Shown one piece after another: positions 38,801-50,800 of a DNA stretch of 64,000 nucleotides (position 1 is its first letter; every line of letters starts with the position of its first letter). A program made the translations under genes and the position numbers. The notes below the pieces were generated by a model. The model worked only from the letters and a program-made list of their open reading frames with translations, did no database searches and had not been told where the DNA came from. Source of the DNA: Benincasa hispida. Lineage: Eukaryota > Streptophyta > Magnoliopsida > Cucurbitales > Cucurbitaceae. Where the stretch lies: assembly GCF_009727055.1 (NCBI RefSeq), contig NC_052359.1:8090418-8154417 (forward strand), written 5' to 3'.

Positions 38801-41800
38801 TATGTAGATAAGATCAATTAAAACAATTGAAAATAAAACCACTCATAGTTCACCCGTAGGAGTTTCTCTTTCCTGAGCTTTTCCTGCTTCCCTAGTTCCT
38901 TTATGATTCTGAACCTATGTTAATCTCATAATCAACTTAGAATCCTATTTTCTAGGGTTAAAACAACTTTAACATACCTTCTTGGCCTTAGCCCTATCTT
39001 ACCAACTCTAACAAATGCTAATCTACACCCTAGGACAAACCAAGACAACTGTGGGCGCAAGGGTCATTTCCTGCAGGTTGATTGGTGTATGGACACTCCT
39101 TTAACACAAGCAAGCCTTGATCAACGCATGGCAAACTACCATTAATGCATGGTAAACCTCCCATTAACGCATCCCCCTCCTCGAGCTCCTCAATTTTCTC
39201 CAACTTCCTCTCTTTTTAAGTCTCCTTAAGGATATTTTGAGTTGTAAAGTGAAATGGAGTCTCCTCGGGTATTTATAGGCATTCCAAAGGGATCCTTGTC
39301 ATCATTCCTATGCTCCAACGCATGACACCTTGCTTGTATGGCAAGTTTATGTTGGTCCAATGGATCTTCCTTGACACCTCCTCCTTGCATGCAAAGCTTA
39401 AGTGTCTTCATCATGCCTAGACTAACGCATAGCTATCTTTTGAAGTGTTATTCCACCCTTCTTCATGTCCTACTATGCGTCCACCTCATCCTTGGCTTGG
39501 CCAAGACTTCACTTGGTTGAGCCACGTACCCTATATTGTTGTCAATCCGACCTTACTTGCCAAATTCTCTAATTAACGCATACTAACCTAGGTTGGGCGC
39601 ATGGTGGCTTCATCAACCCTCCTCTATGCGTCCAACATCTCCTTTATGCATTCATGATGGTGCCTCCAACGCATGCTCACTTAGGTTTAGATGTATGGTT
39701 CCTCAATTTGGCTCTTAATCACCACGTCTTCCTCTTAGGTCTTAGGCAAGAGTATGCCCCAACTACCTCAAGCTTGCACCAACTAGGGTTTTTGGCTTCC
39801 TTGGTGTAACTCTCTACCAAGGATGTGTCTTATGCTTCCATCTTGCTCCTCCTAAAGTTCAAATGAAGTTTACAAGACCTCCCTATGCGCCAACCCTAGG
39901 TTTTATGCGCCCATCTCTCCCTCATGCGCCCATCTATCTTCTTTTTTCTTCTCTTGGTTTTTATTTTCCTCCTCAACGCATAGCCTACTCCCCAACTCCA
40001 AGACTTAGCCATATGTCTTCTTGTCTTACTTTTCCTTCAAGACTTCCATCAACATAGCCATTGATGCACCTAATGTTTCACCTATGCGCCCATCCCTTCC
40101 CTTTTTAGGGTTTCCTCCACTTGTGGTGTCTTATGTTGTCCAACACTTAGCCAACTTTTCCCCCTTGAATCCCCTATGCGCCCACCACTCATTCCTCATG
40201 TGTTAATTCCAAATTTCCTTCCTTGGTGGTGCATAGTTCAATACATGATCTTCCAACACAACCACTTCTTTCCTTAGGTTTCCACTTGATCCCAAACATC
40301 TCACCATAACACCTCCCATGCGTCCAAAATCCTCATGGTATGTGCCCACCATGTCTATTTCTACCCTAGCATGTGTCCAAGTCCTCTTTCCTTCCCAGAA
40401 TATGTTCCACTTGAAGTGTCTTACCATAAGTTAAGCTCCTACCCCTCATATCCTTGGTACTTAGTCAATTTTTCTTAAGTACTCTCTTCCTTCCAAGGCA
40501 TAGTTTTGGATACTTGGGTATTTTCCTTTCAAGAGCTTGAATTTTGAGTTTCTCTTTCTGCCTAAAGAATCCTGTGAAGGTTCGGGTGTTACAGTACACT
40601 TCTATTTGGAAGTGATTATTCCTTTTGAATAGAATACCTTTTCTAGGAGACCCTTTCAAATATCTCAAAATTCTGTTGGCAGCTTCAAAGTGAATCGGTT
40701 CAGGAGAATGCATAAACTGACTTACCATGCTCACAACAAATGCAATATCGGGACGTGTATAAGACAGATAAATTAATCTACCAACAAGCCTATGATATCG
40801 TTCATTGTCCTTTATTTCTTCTGCTTTTACTACTAGAAGCTTTATATTAGGTTCAATAGGAGTTTCTGCAACCTATATTCGTTGTAGGTAAAGATGTCCA
40901 ATTTCCCCATGGAGATGGGACCCTGCCTCGAACAGGGCGGGGATTCCACTATTAGGGGGGGAATGGGGAAAAAAATTCCCCGTGAGCTAAACGGAGACGG
41001 GGACGGGGAATGCATTCTCGGTCCCTGCCTCGCCCCGTTTCCCATCCCCGCCCCGATTAGCTTCTACATATTTATTTAGTATAGTTATCTAATGTTATGT
41101 TATTATTAATATTATATAAATATTACATTTAAATTTCAAATTTGATTATTTCTTGGGAAAGATAATGAATATGTTTAAATTGAATATTTAAATTTAGATT
41201 ATATATGTGAATAATTTGATTTATATTTATTTCTTTATACTAAAAACAATTAATTAGCTTTTTCAAGCCAAAATTTGAGTAATTTATCTTTAAATTCAAA
41301 TTGTCATGTAAAACAAACCATAATAAACAATTTAATGATAATGTTAATTATTTAATTAAAATTTGCTTACATTAGTGATTTAAATTAATTGGCTTTTTAC
41401 AAAAAAAAAAAGGTAACGGGGAAAAATTCCTGCGGGGAACCCGATCCTCGTGGGGAATTTCACGGGGATGGAGAATGAAATGGGAAGCGGGGATGGGGAT
41501 GGGGAATGGCATCCCCGGCCTCGCCCCACCCCGTGGACATCTCTAATTGTAGGTAAAGCAGAGAAAGAAGTTACCGGATTCTTTGAATATATCGGTAGGC
41601 CAGAAGACAGAACTGAATTTACTAGGTTGGACTGAGGATGTATGATCGTTCCAAGGGCTGCTCCAATAGCCCGAATCTATTGTTGAAGATTAATTAACTG
41701 CTGTTGACCACCAATGGAGACAATCCAGTCGAACCCAAAGTCCCCTGATTAGCCGGTGCATATTGAGGAAGATGAGTGGCTGCTGTATTCGGTTGCTGTC

Positions 41801-44800
41801 CACCCGAAAAATACGAGGATTCACCCATATACGGCACGCCAAATGGTTCCTGGTTCGAGTGAAAAGACGTAGGTTGGGACTGCAGGGCTGGCATAGAAGT
41901 ACCTTGGCTGGACTGATGTGGTTGAGACGGTGCGAAAGAAAGAAGTGCCGGTGCAGGTTGGGCTAGTGCGAGGTACGGTTGGGTTGGCTGAAGGGACGTC
42001 GGTGCGATCTGGGTAGGCATGATCGGTTGGGACGACACACTCGGATACGGCGCGACTTGCAATCACGTTTCAGACGACACACTGCTGCTCAGATTTTCCT
42101 ACAACGGCTGCCGACATATCGACTAGAGGTACTTGTCGACGGCAGCTTGAACGGCGGTGTATACGATGTCGGCTGTGCCTTCTTCAATGATGTCAATGAC
42201 AGTTAGGGTTTCGTCACCCTGCTCTGATACTATATTGAAATACAGAAGGGTAGAAGAAAGATGACAAGTTTACGTGGAAAACCCTAGATCAAGGAGAAAA
42301 AAACCATGATAGAATATTTTCTTATTTTTCACACACTGAATTACCACAGATACACATAAATAGACTAAGGCAAACCCTAATACAGTAGAGAAATGTAAAA
42401 AGACTAAAATGCTCTTAGGACAAATACAACATTTCAATAGAGACAAATAAAAGGAAGGAAACTACCCCCCCCCCCCCCCCCCCAATAAATGGAAAGAGAC
42501 TAAGGCTCAAAATACAATGAAACAAAGAAAAATAAATATAACAATTACAATTAATTCGAACAAATACAATCAAAAGGAGAGGACAAAACTCAAATCAGCC
42601 TCAAACAAATAATAAAATAACAACTACTCTTGAAAGGCTCGAAGAATTCTTCCAAGGCAAAACTCCTTGATGTAAACCAACACCAAACAACTGAGGGAAA
42701 AGATCTGAAGGATATCAAAGATCCCCTAAAAGAGAAGAAAGGAGAAGTAATGTCCAAAACCACAACATCCACTAGACCTCAAAGGAGACGTCAACCAAGA
42801 AGCTTTTGATGACAAAAAGCTGAAGAAGAATAATAATTAATCAACTTAAATTCAACCCCCAACTCTCAGTTAAATCATAGCTTGCGGTGATTGAGATCTA
42901 ATTTCTACCATTTGAAAATCACATGCCTCTATTAAGGAGTGGAATTTTGAAGGGATTGAGGATGAAGTTAAGGGATACTTTTCCACTGATGCTACTAACC
43001 TTACTATCTTCACTTGAAAAAAGGTCATCAAAAGCTTCCGTGAGAGAGTCTTCAACAGGAAGATCATCTATCTGAGTATTAGTTAATTGTTCATCTATCT
43101 CCTCATTGCCCATACTAACCTCAGATGCAAAATCGGAATCCTCATCATGTTCCGATTGAGTGGATGTATATGTCTTAGTAATGGAAGAGGAAAAAAACAC
43201 CTTTGATAAACACAACATCCTGGAGGACTAAACTTTGTGTAAGTGAATGAATCTGAAGGAAGTGAAGAAGGCTGAGATAGATTTGGTGATGAAGTAATGA
43301 TCAGAGTCTCCGGGTTTCCAAGAAAACTAGAGTGAGCACGCTTTTTGGTATAAAAGAAAGGGTAGGGTTTAATAAGCCGAGAGGATTTAGATCTATCACG
43401 AGCTGTTAGCAAAGATAAACCTGGTGCCACTTTTTCATCATTCTCTTACTTGTTCTTTTGTGACAATCTAGATTCTTGCGGTTCATCCAAACTCCTAACA
43501 GACTTAAAAGGGATCCCTTGAAACTGATGGAGAATTGTAGGAACGATACCTTCATCTTCCATAACTTGTTTTAAACGAGAAATATCAAATGGATTATAAA
43601 AATCACTCTAAAATAAAACATCATAAACTTGTCAGCCATACACGGGGTACAAGTAGATGGAGATAAAAATGAGAAGGGAGTTTCCTTTGCATGACTGAGG
43701 AACAGTTTAAAGACCTAAATAGCATAATCCAAACCGTAATATTCACCCGTTGGGGACTCTTGGATTTCCAAAGAGCTTTCTTCAACCCTTTATCTAAAGG
43801 GGAGGCCAATGATAAACAAGTTATGAGATTTGATTGAGAAAGCACCGTTAGCTTCAAAAGACCATAACCTCCTATCCGAACATGCCCCCATCCTTTTTTT
43901 TCTAAAATGAGGCCAAGGATATTCTGAAATTTGATTATCTCTTCCTCCTTTCGTAATCTTTGAAAGAAATGGACCATGAGGAAGAGGAGGTATCCCAATG
44001 ATCCGACACCGGAGCATTGGGGTTGAGAGCAATTCTGAATAAGCTTGGAAAGCAGATATTTAGAGGCATTTTATCTATCCACGAATCGAGCCAAAATGCA
44101 ATTCCACAATTATTGCCAAGCTTGAACATGGCTAAAGCTTCAACTTTCAGCCAAGATCTTGAAATGCTAATCCATGGGCTACGTAGGCTAACACTTGGCC
44201 TCTTTTTCGTTTGTTGATTGAAACCTCAATTGACTGCAAGTGTCGATTGTGGGTGCATGTTTCTGCTTCCGTGTTGCTAGTATAACCTAATCCTATTGCC
44301 AGTTGAATTCGAGCTAGGATGCAACTCTTATACCAATTGATGTATTCAATAATATCTTAAAGGAATTTCTAAAATAAGAGAGCATAGTGTGTCAAGTTAA
44401 CATTCAGCCATATGCATAGGCTGAGGTGACAACCTAGCAACTAACTAACTGAAAATACTAACTAAACTAGAACATCAACAAGGTGTAAAAAATATGGGAA
44501 TAAGAGTAAAACCTAAAAATATAGAGGAATTTGGTTGAATGGAGCAAGCAAGAGTTATGCAAAGGTGTTAGTGGAAAATCATAGGGCTTATCCCCCTAGT
44601 TTTGGAAAATTGATTCTCGACTCAAGGAAAGCTCAAACTTCTTATCAGGTTTAAAATGATCACGATGTGTTTCAGCTTGAGTTCGATGAATTGTGGGTAA
44701 TCTCAAGACTTTTTCCGCATAATGATTGGACGAAAATAGCAGTGGTTTTGGAAGACCACTTCAAAACTGAAGTGTTGATCGATCCCTTTTTTGATGATAA

Positions 44801-47800
44801 AGCTTTGATTAAAGTTGTCACTAGAAACTTGGCGAATTTTATTGTTTCTCCAGGAAATTGGACGACTTTTGAGGACTTCCATTTGCATTTTGAAAAATGG
44901 AAGGGCGAAATTCAGTCATCCGAGATTTATAAAGAGATATGGGGTTGGATTTCAATTAAAAAATCTACCCTTAGATTATTGGTGTCGTGAGACTTTTCAG
45001 TCTATTGGGACATATTTTGGTGGCCTTATTAGCAAAGCAACTGACACTCTCAATATGATCAATTATTCGGTGGCTCAAATTCAAGTCCAACATAATCTTT
45101 GTGTTTTATGCCAACAACCATTGAAATTAAGAATAAAATCAGAGGAAATATTTTTCTTCATTTTGGTGACATTGAAGTCTTGGATCCTCCAAATATAGTT
45201 TATGACGCTTTATTTTTGAGTGATTTTTACAACCCAGTTGATATTTTTCTAGGAAGCACAGATACTTCTAATTGTGTAGAGAATCGGTATTAGATACGGA
45301 TACGTCCAGATACGTGATTTGAAGTATTTGGTTTTTTTATTATTTTTATTTTTATTTTTAATTTTCAGAAATGCGTATCTGCTTCCAGATGCGTGAAGGG
45401 GATGCGTGGGTCAAATTTTTTTTTTTCTTTCAAATTTAAGCCCAACCATTTAAAAAGCCCAACCCACAACCTATTTTATTTTAGTGCATGTTTAGGAGTG
45501 ATTTTAAAATCATCAAAAATCACTTTTTTCATTTTTAAAATCACTCGGACACATTTTTAATTACTCAAAATTAATTTAGTTTTCAATCTTACACTTTTAA
45601 ATGCAATTTTCATATCATCAAAATTAGTTTTGAAGAATTAAACATGTTTCACAGATTTTGAAAATGAAAAAAGTGATTTCAACCATTTTAAAATCACTTC
45701 CAAACATAAAAGTCCACTTAAATTGAGCAATCCAAAACAAAATAAATTAAAATTGATAAAACATAATTTTTTTTTTAAAAAACCTGAAATGTAATTAAAT
45801 CTTCATTCTTCCCTTCTCTCTCATTATTTAAATCATGATTCACACCCGCTTCATCTTGAACTTCATTCTTCATCTTCTACTTCTTTCCTACCGTCTACTC
45901 TAGTTGTTCAACAATCACTCGACGTTACTGGATTTTTTTTCAAGTTTTCACTCTCTTCTTGAATCTATTTTATTCTAACTTAAAATAAGTATTATAGCAA
46001 TTAATTAGACATTATTATCTTTAATGTATCCGTATCTTAGTTTTTTAGAAATTAACGTATCGTCGTATCGTATCGTATCCGTAGAATGTATCCGTATCTG
46101 TGTCTGTGCTTCTTAGATATTTTTCGTTTAAAGCAGATTATGAAAGATGAAGGTCGAGCCCTAAAGTAGACTTTTGTGAACCGATTCAGAGTTTTCCATT
46201 AGTTTCAAGGGATCCCTTTGAGCCTTTCAGGATTTTGGGAAAACCTAAAGAGCTTAACCTATTAGCAAAGCAATTTGGGTTGCCATAGGAGAACGAACAT
46301 GAGAATGATGAAAAAGTGGCACATGCAAATATTTTGGATAGATCTAAGACTTCTCGGCTTGTTGAACCCCACCCTTTCTTTTATACCAAGAAAGCTTGCT
46401 CACTCTGGTTTCCCTATAAAATTAGAGATAAACACAAACATTTTGGAGGAAGCTTGTACTTGGATCATCACTTCATCATCAAAGCTTTCTCGGCCTCCTT
46501 CACTTTCTTTAGATCCGTTCACTTATACAAAGTTCATTCCTCCAGGATCAAATGTTGAGTTTACCAAGGGTGTTTTGTCCTCTTCCAATACTAAGGCATC
46601 TACCTCCACCCAATCTGTTCACGATGGGGTTGGGGATTTCGATTTGCTTATGAGGTTAGTATGAGTAGTGAGGAGGTTGATGAGCAGTTAGCTGATACTG
46701 AGTTAGATGTACTTCCTGTTGAAGACTCTCTCACAAAAGTTTTTGATAATCTCTTCTCAATTGATGATGGTAAGATTGCAGATAAGGCTATACTTTCATT
46801 AGCATCAGTAGAAAAGTATCCCTTAACTCCTTCCTCAGTTCCTTCCAAATTTCAATCTTTAATAGAGGCGTGTGGCTTACAGATGATAGAAATCAGGCCT
46901 CAGTTGCCACAAATTCTGATTTAATTGAGAATTTGGGAAGTTTTCTCAGGTGAAGTCTCCATTCAAGCCTTTCAAGAATCTTTCAGGGATGTTGTATTTT
47001 TGGGCATTGTTTTTCCTTTCTTCACTTCTAGTGGGTTTTCAATATCTTGTTTAAGGCTAACCGTTTCTAGTTTGGTTGGGTTCTTCAGAAGTTGTCCATT
47101 AACTGTTTCGTGTTTGATTACATTGAGGAGTTTCACTTTGAAGGAATTCTTCGAGCTTTTCAAGAGTAGTTGCTATTTTGTTTTTGGTTTGAGATCGTCT
47201 AGAGTTTCCTCTTCTACTTTTGGTTGTATTTGGCCGTAGTGGTTGTAATTGCTATATTTATTTTATTTTATATCATTGTATTTTGAGCATTGGTCTCTTT
47301 ACATTTAATTGATGAAAGTCTTGTTTCCTTTCCAAAGAAAAGGATAAACAACCCAAAGATTTACAGAAACATCCCAAGAAGGAATAAGGAGCTGAAGAAT
47401 AAACCAAGAACAGAAGCCCTCGATTGAAGGAAGCCGATGATGACAATTTGAGACAATGAATCAACTATGGGTATAGGAAAGAGGTGGAGGATGCGATGGA
47501 AGGAAGTGGAAGGTGAAAAGTTAGAGGAGAGAGAAGAGAACGTTTTCCGTCTTCACATAACATAAACCAACTTCTTGCTCTAATACTACCACACTCAAAT
47601 TGAGAGATTAGATATTTTGAATATATTCAAAAATATTTTTGAAAAGGAAATAAACTTTTTCATTGAATAAATGAAAATAGGCTAATGCTTAAAATACAAA
47701 GATATGAAAACAAAAGCAAATTACAAAGATAACTAAGCAGAAAAGATAAAAGTGATACAATTCAGACAAGATCTTGAGTAGAATAATCAGCAAGTTGCTT

Positions 47801-50800
47801 GGAAGAACACCATGAGGATACCCATCACAGTAAAAAAGACCCAATCCATATGTTTGTACTTTAGGTTTTCTTACATTGGAGGAATAACCATTTTTTTAAA
47901 AAAGTGTAAAACTCTTAGGTTTGAGAAAGAATTAGAATGCTCTAGTCATTCACTAAAGATTTGAATATATACAAGTGTACAAAGTATAGAAAAGGAAAAT
48001 ATCACAAAATATTTACAAGAATGGAAAATCCTAATTATAGAAATTATAACACTCCCCCTCAAGTTGGAGCATATATGTTAATCATGCCCAACTTGTTACA
48101 TAGATAATCTATACGTCTTCCATCCAATGATTTCGTGAAGATATCTCTTAATTGTTCTCCAGTCTTCACATATCCTGTAGATACCAGCCCTTGTTGAATT
48201 TTCTCACGTACAAAATGGCAATCAACTTCAATATGTTTAGTTCTTTCATGAAATACTGGATTAGACGCAATATGAAGTGCTGCTTGATTATATTTATCAC
48301 ACCACAACTTTGTCGTTGTGGTGATTTCAAACCCCAACTCAACAAGAAGTTAATATATCCAAATCAATTCACACACAGATTGTGCCATTGTTCTATATTT
48401 TGATTCTGCACTTGAACGTGACACCATATTTTGCTCCTTACTCTTCCAGGAAATCAAATTACCACGAACAAAAACACAATACCCTGACGTTGATCTTCTG
48501 TCTTCTTTAGATCTTGCTCATTCGGTGTCTGAGAAACATTCAATATTAGTATGACCATAATCCTTATATAATAAACCACGCCCAGGAGTAGCCTTCAAAT
48601 AACTAAGAATCTATTCCAATGCAATCCAATGATCAACTGTAGGGCATGACATGTACTGACTCACAATACTTACTGAATAGGCTATGTCGGGTCGAGTCAC
48701 TGTAAGGTAGTTAAGTTTTCCCACTAACCTCCTATATCTTTCAGGATCTTTTAGCAATTCTTCATCTTTTGTGAGTTGTAAGTTGGGCATCATTGGGGTA
48801 CTACATGGCTTGGCCCCTAGCTTTCCTGTTTCAGTCAACAAATCAAGTACATATTTTCTCTGTGATAATAGAATTCCTTTCATGCTTCTTATTACCTCAA
48901 TTCCTAAGAAGTATTTCAACATGCCCAAATCTTTTGTATGGAATTGACTATGAAGAAAGGTCTTTAGAGACTGGATACCTAAAGCATCATCACCAGTAAT
49001 CACAATATCATCCACATATACGACTAACAAGATGACACCACCCTCAGATCTCTTAAAAAAGACTGAATGATCTGACATGCTCTTCTGCATTCCAAAGCTT
49101 TCAATCACTTGACTAAATTTACCAAACCAAGCTCGTGGGCTCCGCTTTAATCCATACAAGGATTTACGAAGGCGACACACTGTTCCATTCTCCCCCTGAG
49201 CAACAAACCCTAGTGGTTGCTCCATATACACCCCTTCTTGAAGATCACCATGAAGAAATGCATTTTTAATATTAAGCCGATGTAAAGGCCAATGATTGAT
49301 TGAAGCTAATGAAATAAACAACCGTACAGATGCCATTTTTGCTACGGGAGAAAAAGTATCAGCATAGTCAACGTCATAAGTTTGTGCATAGCCTTTCGCT
49401 ACAAGGCGCGCTTTTAACCGAGCAACAGAACCATCAGGATTGACTTTAACCGCAAACACCCATTTGCAACCGATAGCCTTCTTTCCTGCAGGGAGAGAAA
49501 CTAAATCCCAAGTACAATTATCATCTAAGGCAGTCATCTCCTCCACCATTGCGACACACCAACCAGGATGAGACAAAGCCTTATGAACAATTTTAGGGAT
49601 GGATACAGACTCTAAGGATGCAATGAATGAACATGTGGAAGGTGACAAATGGTTATATGAAACAAAAGAGGAAATAGGATAAGCACATGTACGTTTACCT
49701 TTACGAAGAGCAATAGGGAGATCATCACTCATTTCTGGATCCACTGACGAAGAAGACTCTGGTACAGGGCATGGAATTGAAGGAGGTTGTCGTCGAGTGT
49801 AGACCTTAACGATGGGTGGAAGAGTAGAGGTAGCCACAGTTAGAGATGAATTAGGAAGAGGATCGGAGGGAGAAGTAACTGTGTAGACAAGGAAATCATC
49901 CTCTACTTCCTTATGCTCCCCTTGACTCTTATTTGGAGAGAATGATGGTGATGAAAAAAATGGGGTATGTTAAAAAAATGTGATATCAGGAGAGAGGAAT
50001 ATTTATTTAGACTAGGACAATAACACCGATATCCCTTTTGGACATGGGAATAACCAAGGAAAACACATTTTAAGGACTTTGGATCCAGCTTGGTATGCTG
50101 AGGCCGAACATCCCGAACAAAGCAAGTACAACCAAATATTTTGGGTGGAATGTGAAACAAATTTTGCTTGGGGCATAAAGTACGAAAAGGTATCTCACCC
50201 TTAAAAATGGAAGAAGGCATGTGATTTATTAAGAAACAAGCTGTGGAAACAGCATCAACCCAAAAAGATTTAGGAACATGCATTTGAAACATCAAAGCTT
50301 TGGTTGTCTCAAGGAGATGACGATTCTTTCGTTCTGCAACCCCATTTTGGGATGGAGTATCGGCACAAGAAGATTGATGAAGAATGCCATGTGCATCTAA
50401 ATAAGACTTGAGTGTATGAGAAAAATATTCCTTAGCATTATCACTCCGTAGGATTTTAAGAGCACCATTAAACTGAGTTTGGATTTCAGCATAGAAGTTA
50501 CGAAAGTGAGAAAGTAACTCAGAACGACTTTTCATTAAATATAACCACATAACACGAGAATAGTCATCGACAAATGTAACAAAATACCGAAACCCTCCCT
50601 TGGACTCAACAGGACAAGGACCCCAAACATCAGAATGGACTAATTCAAAAGGAGCACTAGCTCGTTTATTGACTTGAGGATACAAACTCAAACGATGAAA
50701 TTTAGCAAACTGACATGACTTACAATCTAAAGAAGACAAAAATTGAAGTTGTGGACGAAGACTCTTCAACACAGAGATAGACAGGTGACCCAAACGACAA

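Larger units (their letters stand above)
37504..41553 (-). pseudogene. copia RT-RNase H fragment, split by an LTR
   Basis: Read on the minus strand. A segment near 40594-40880 encodes the end of RT ([14 protein letters not shown], then [20 protein letters not shown]). RNase H continues at 37504-37977 ([13 protein letters not shown] near 37970, [19 protein letters not shown] near 37720), ending KPA-stop by the polypurine tract. An LTR (37978-40593) interrupts it between VY and TDADW. A hAT element (40889-41545) interrupts it again. Most of gag and pol is missing, so this is a deletion derivative. Confidence 0.78.
44540..47320 (+). pseudogene. LINE-derived unit: ORF1 plus 3' end, split by a MITE
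   Basis: ORF1 of a plant LINE (DUF4283-like) begins near 44540 ([19 protein letters not shown]). It continues through [18 protein letters not shown] (44709) and [20 protein letters not shown] (44968) to 45240. After the MITE at 45250-46115 it resumes with [30 protein letters not shown] and [12 protein letters not shown], reaching a LINE 3' end near 47280 (tttgagcattggtctcttta). ORF2 is absent. Stops and frame changes are present. Confidence 0.72.

Noticed and set aside
41694..42062. A Gln/Pro-rich ORF that could pass for a host transcription-factor fragment
   Set aside because: It lies directly beside a tRNA-Met-type primer-binding site and fits a copia gag N-terminal region.
42233..42464. 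Pairing this LTR with 37337-37497 as one copia element
   Set aside because: The two LTRs are not similar, so they cannot be the two ends of the same element.
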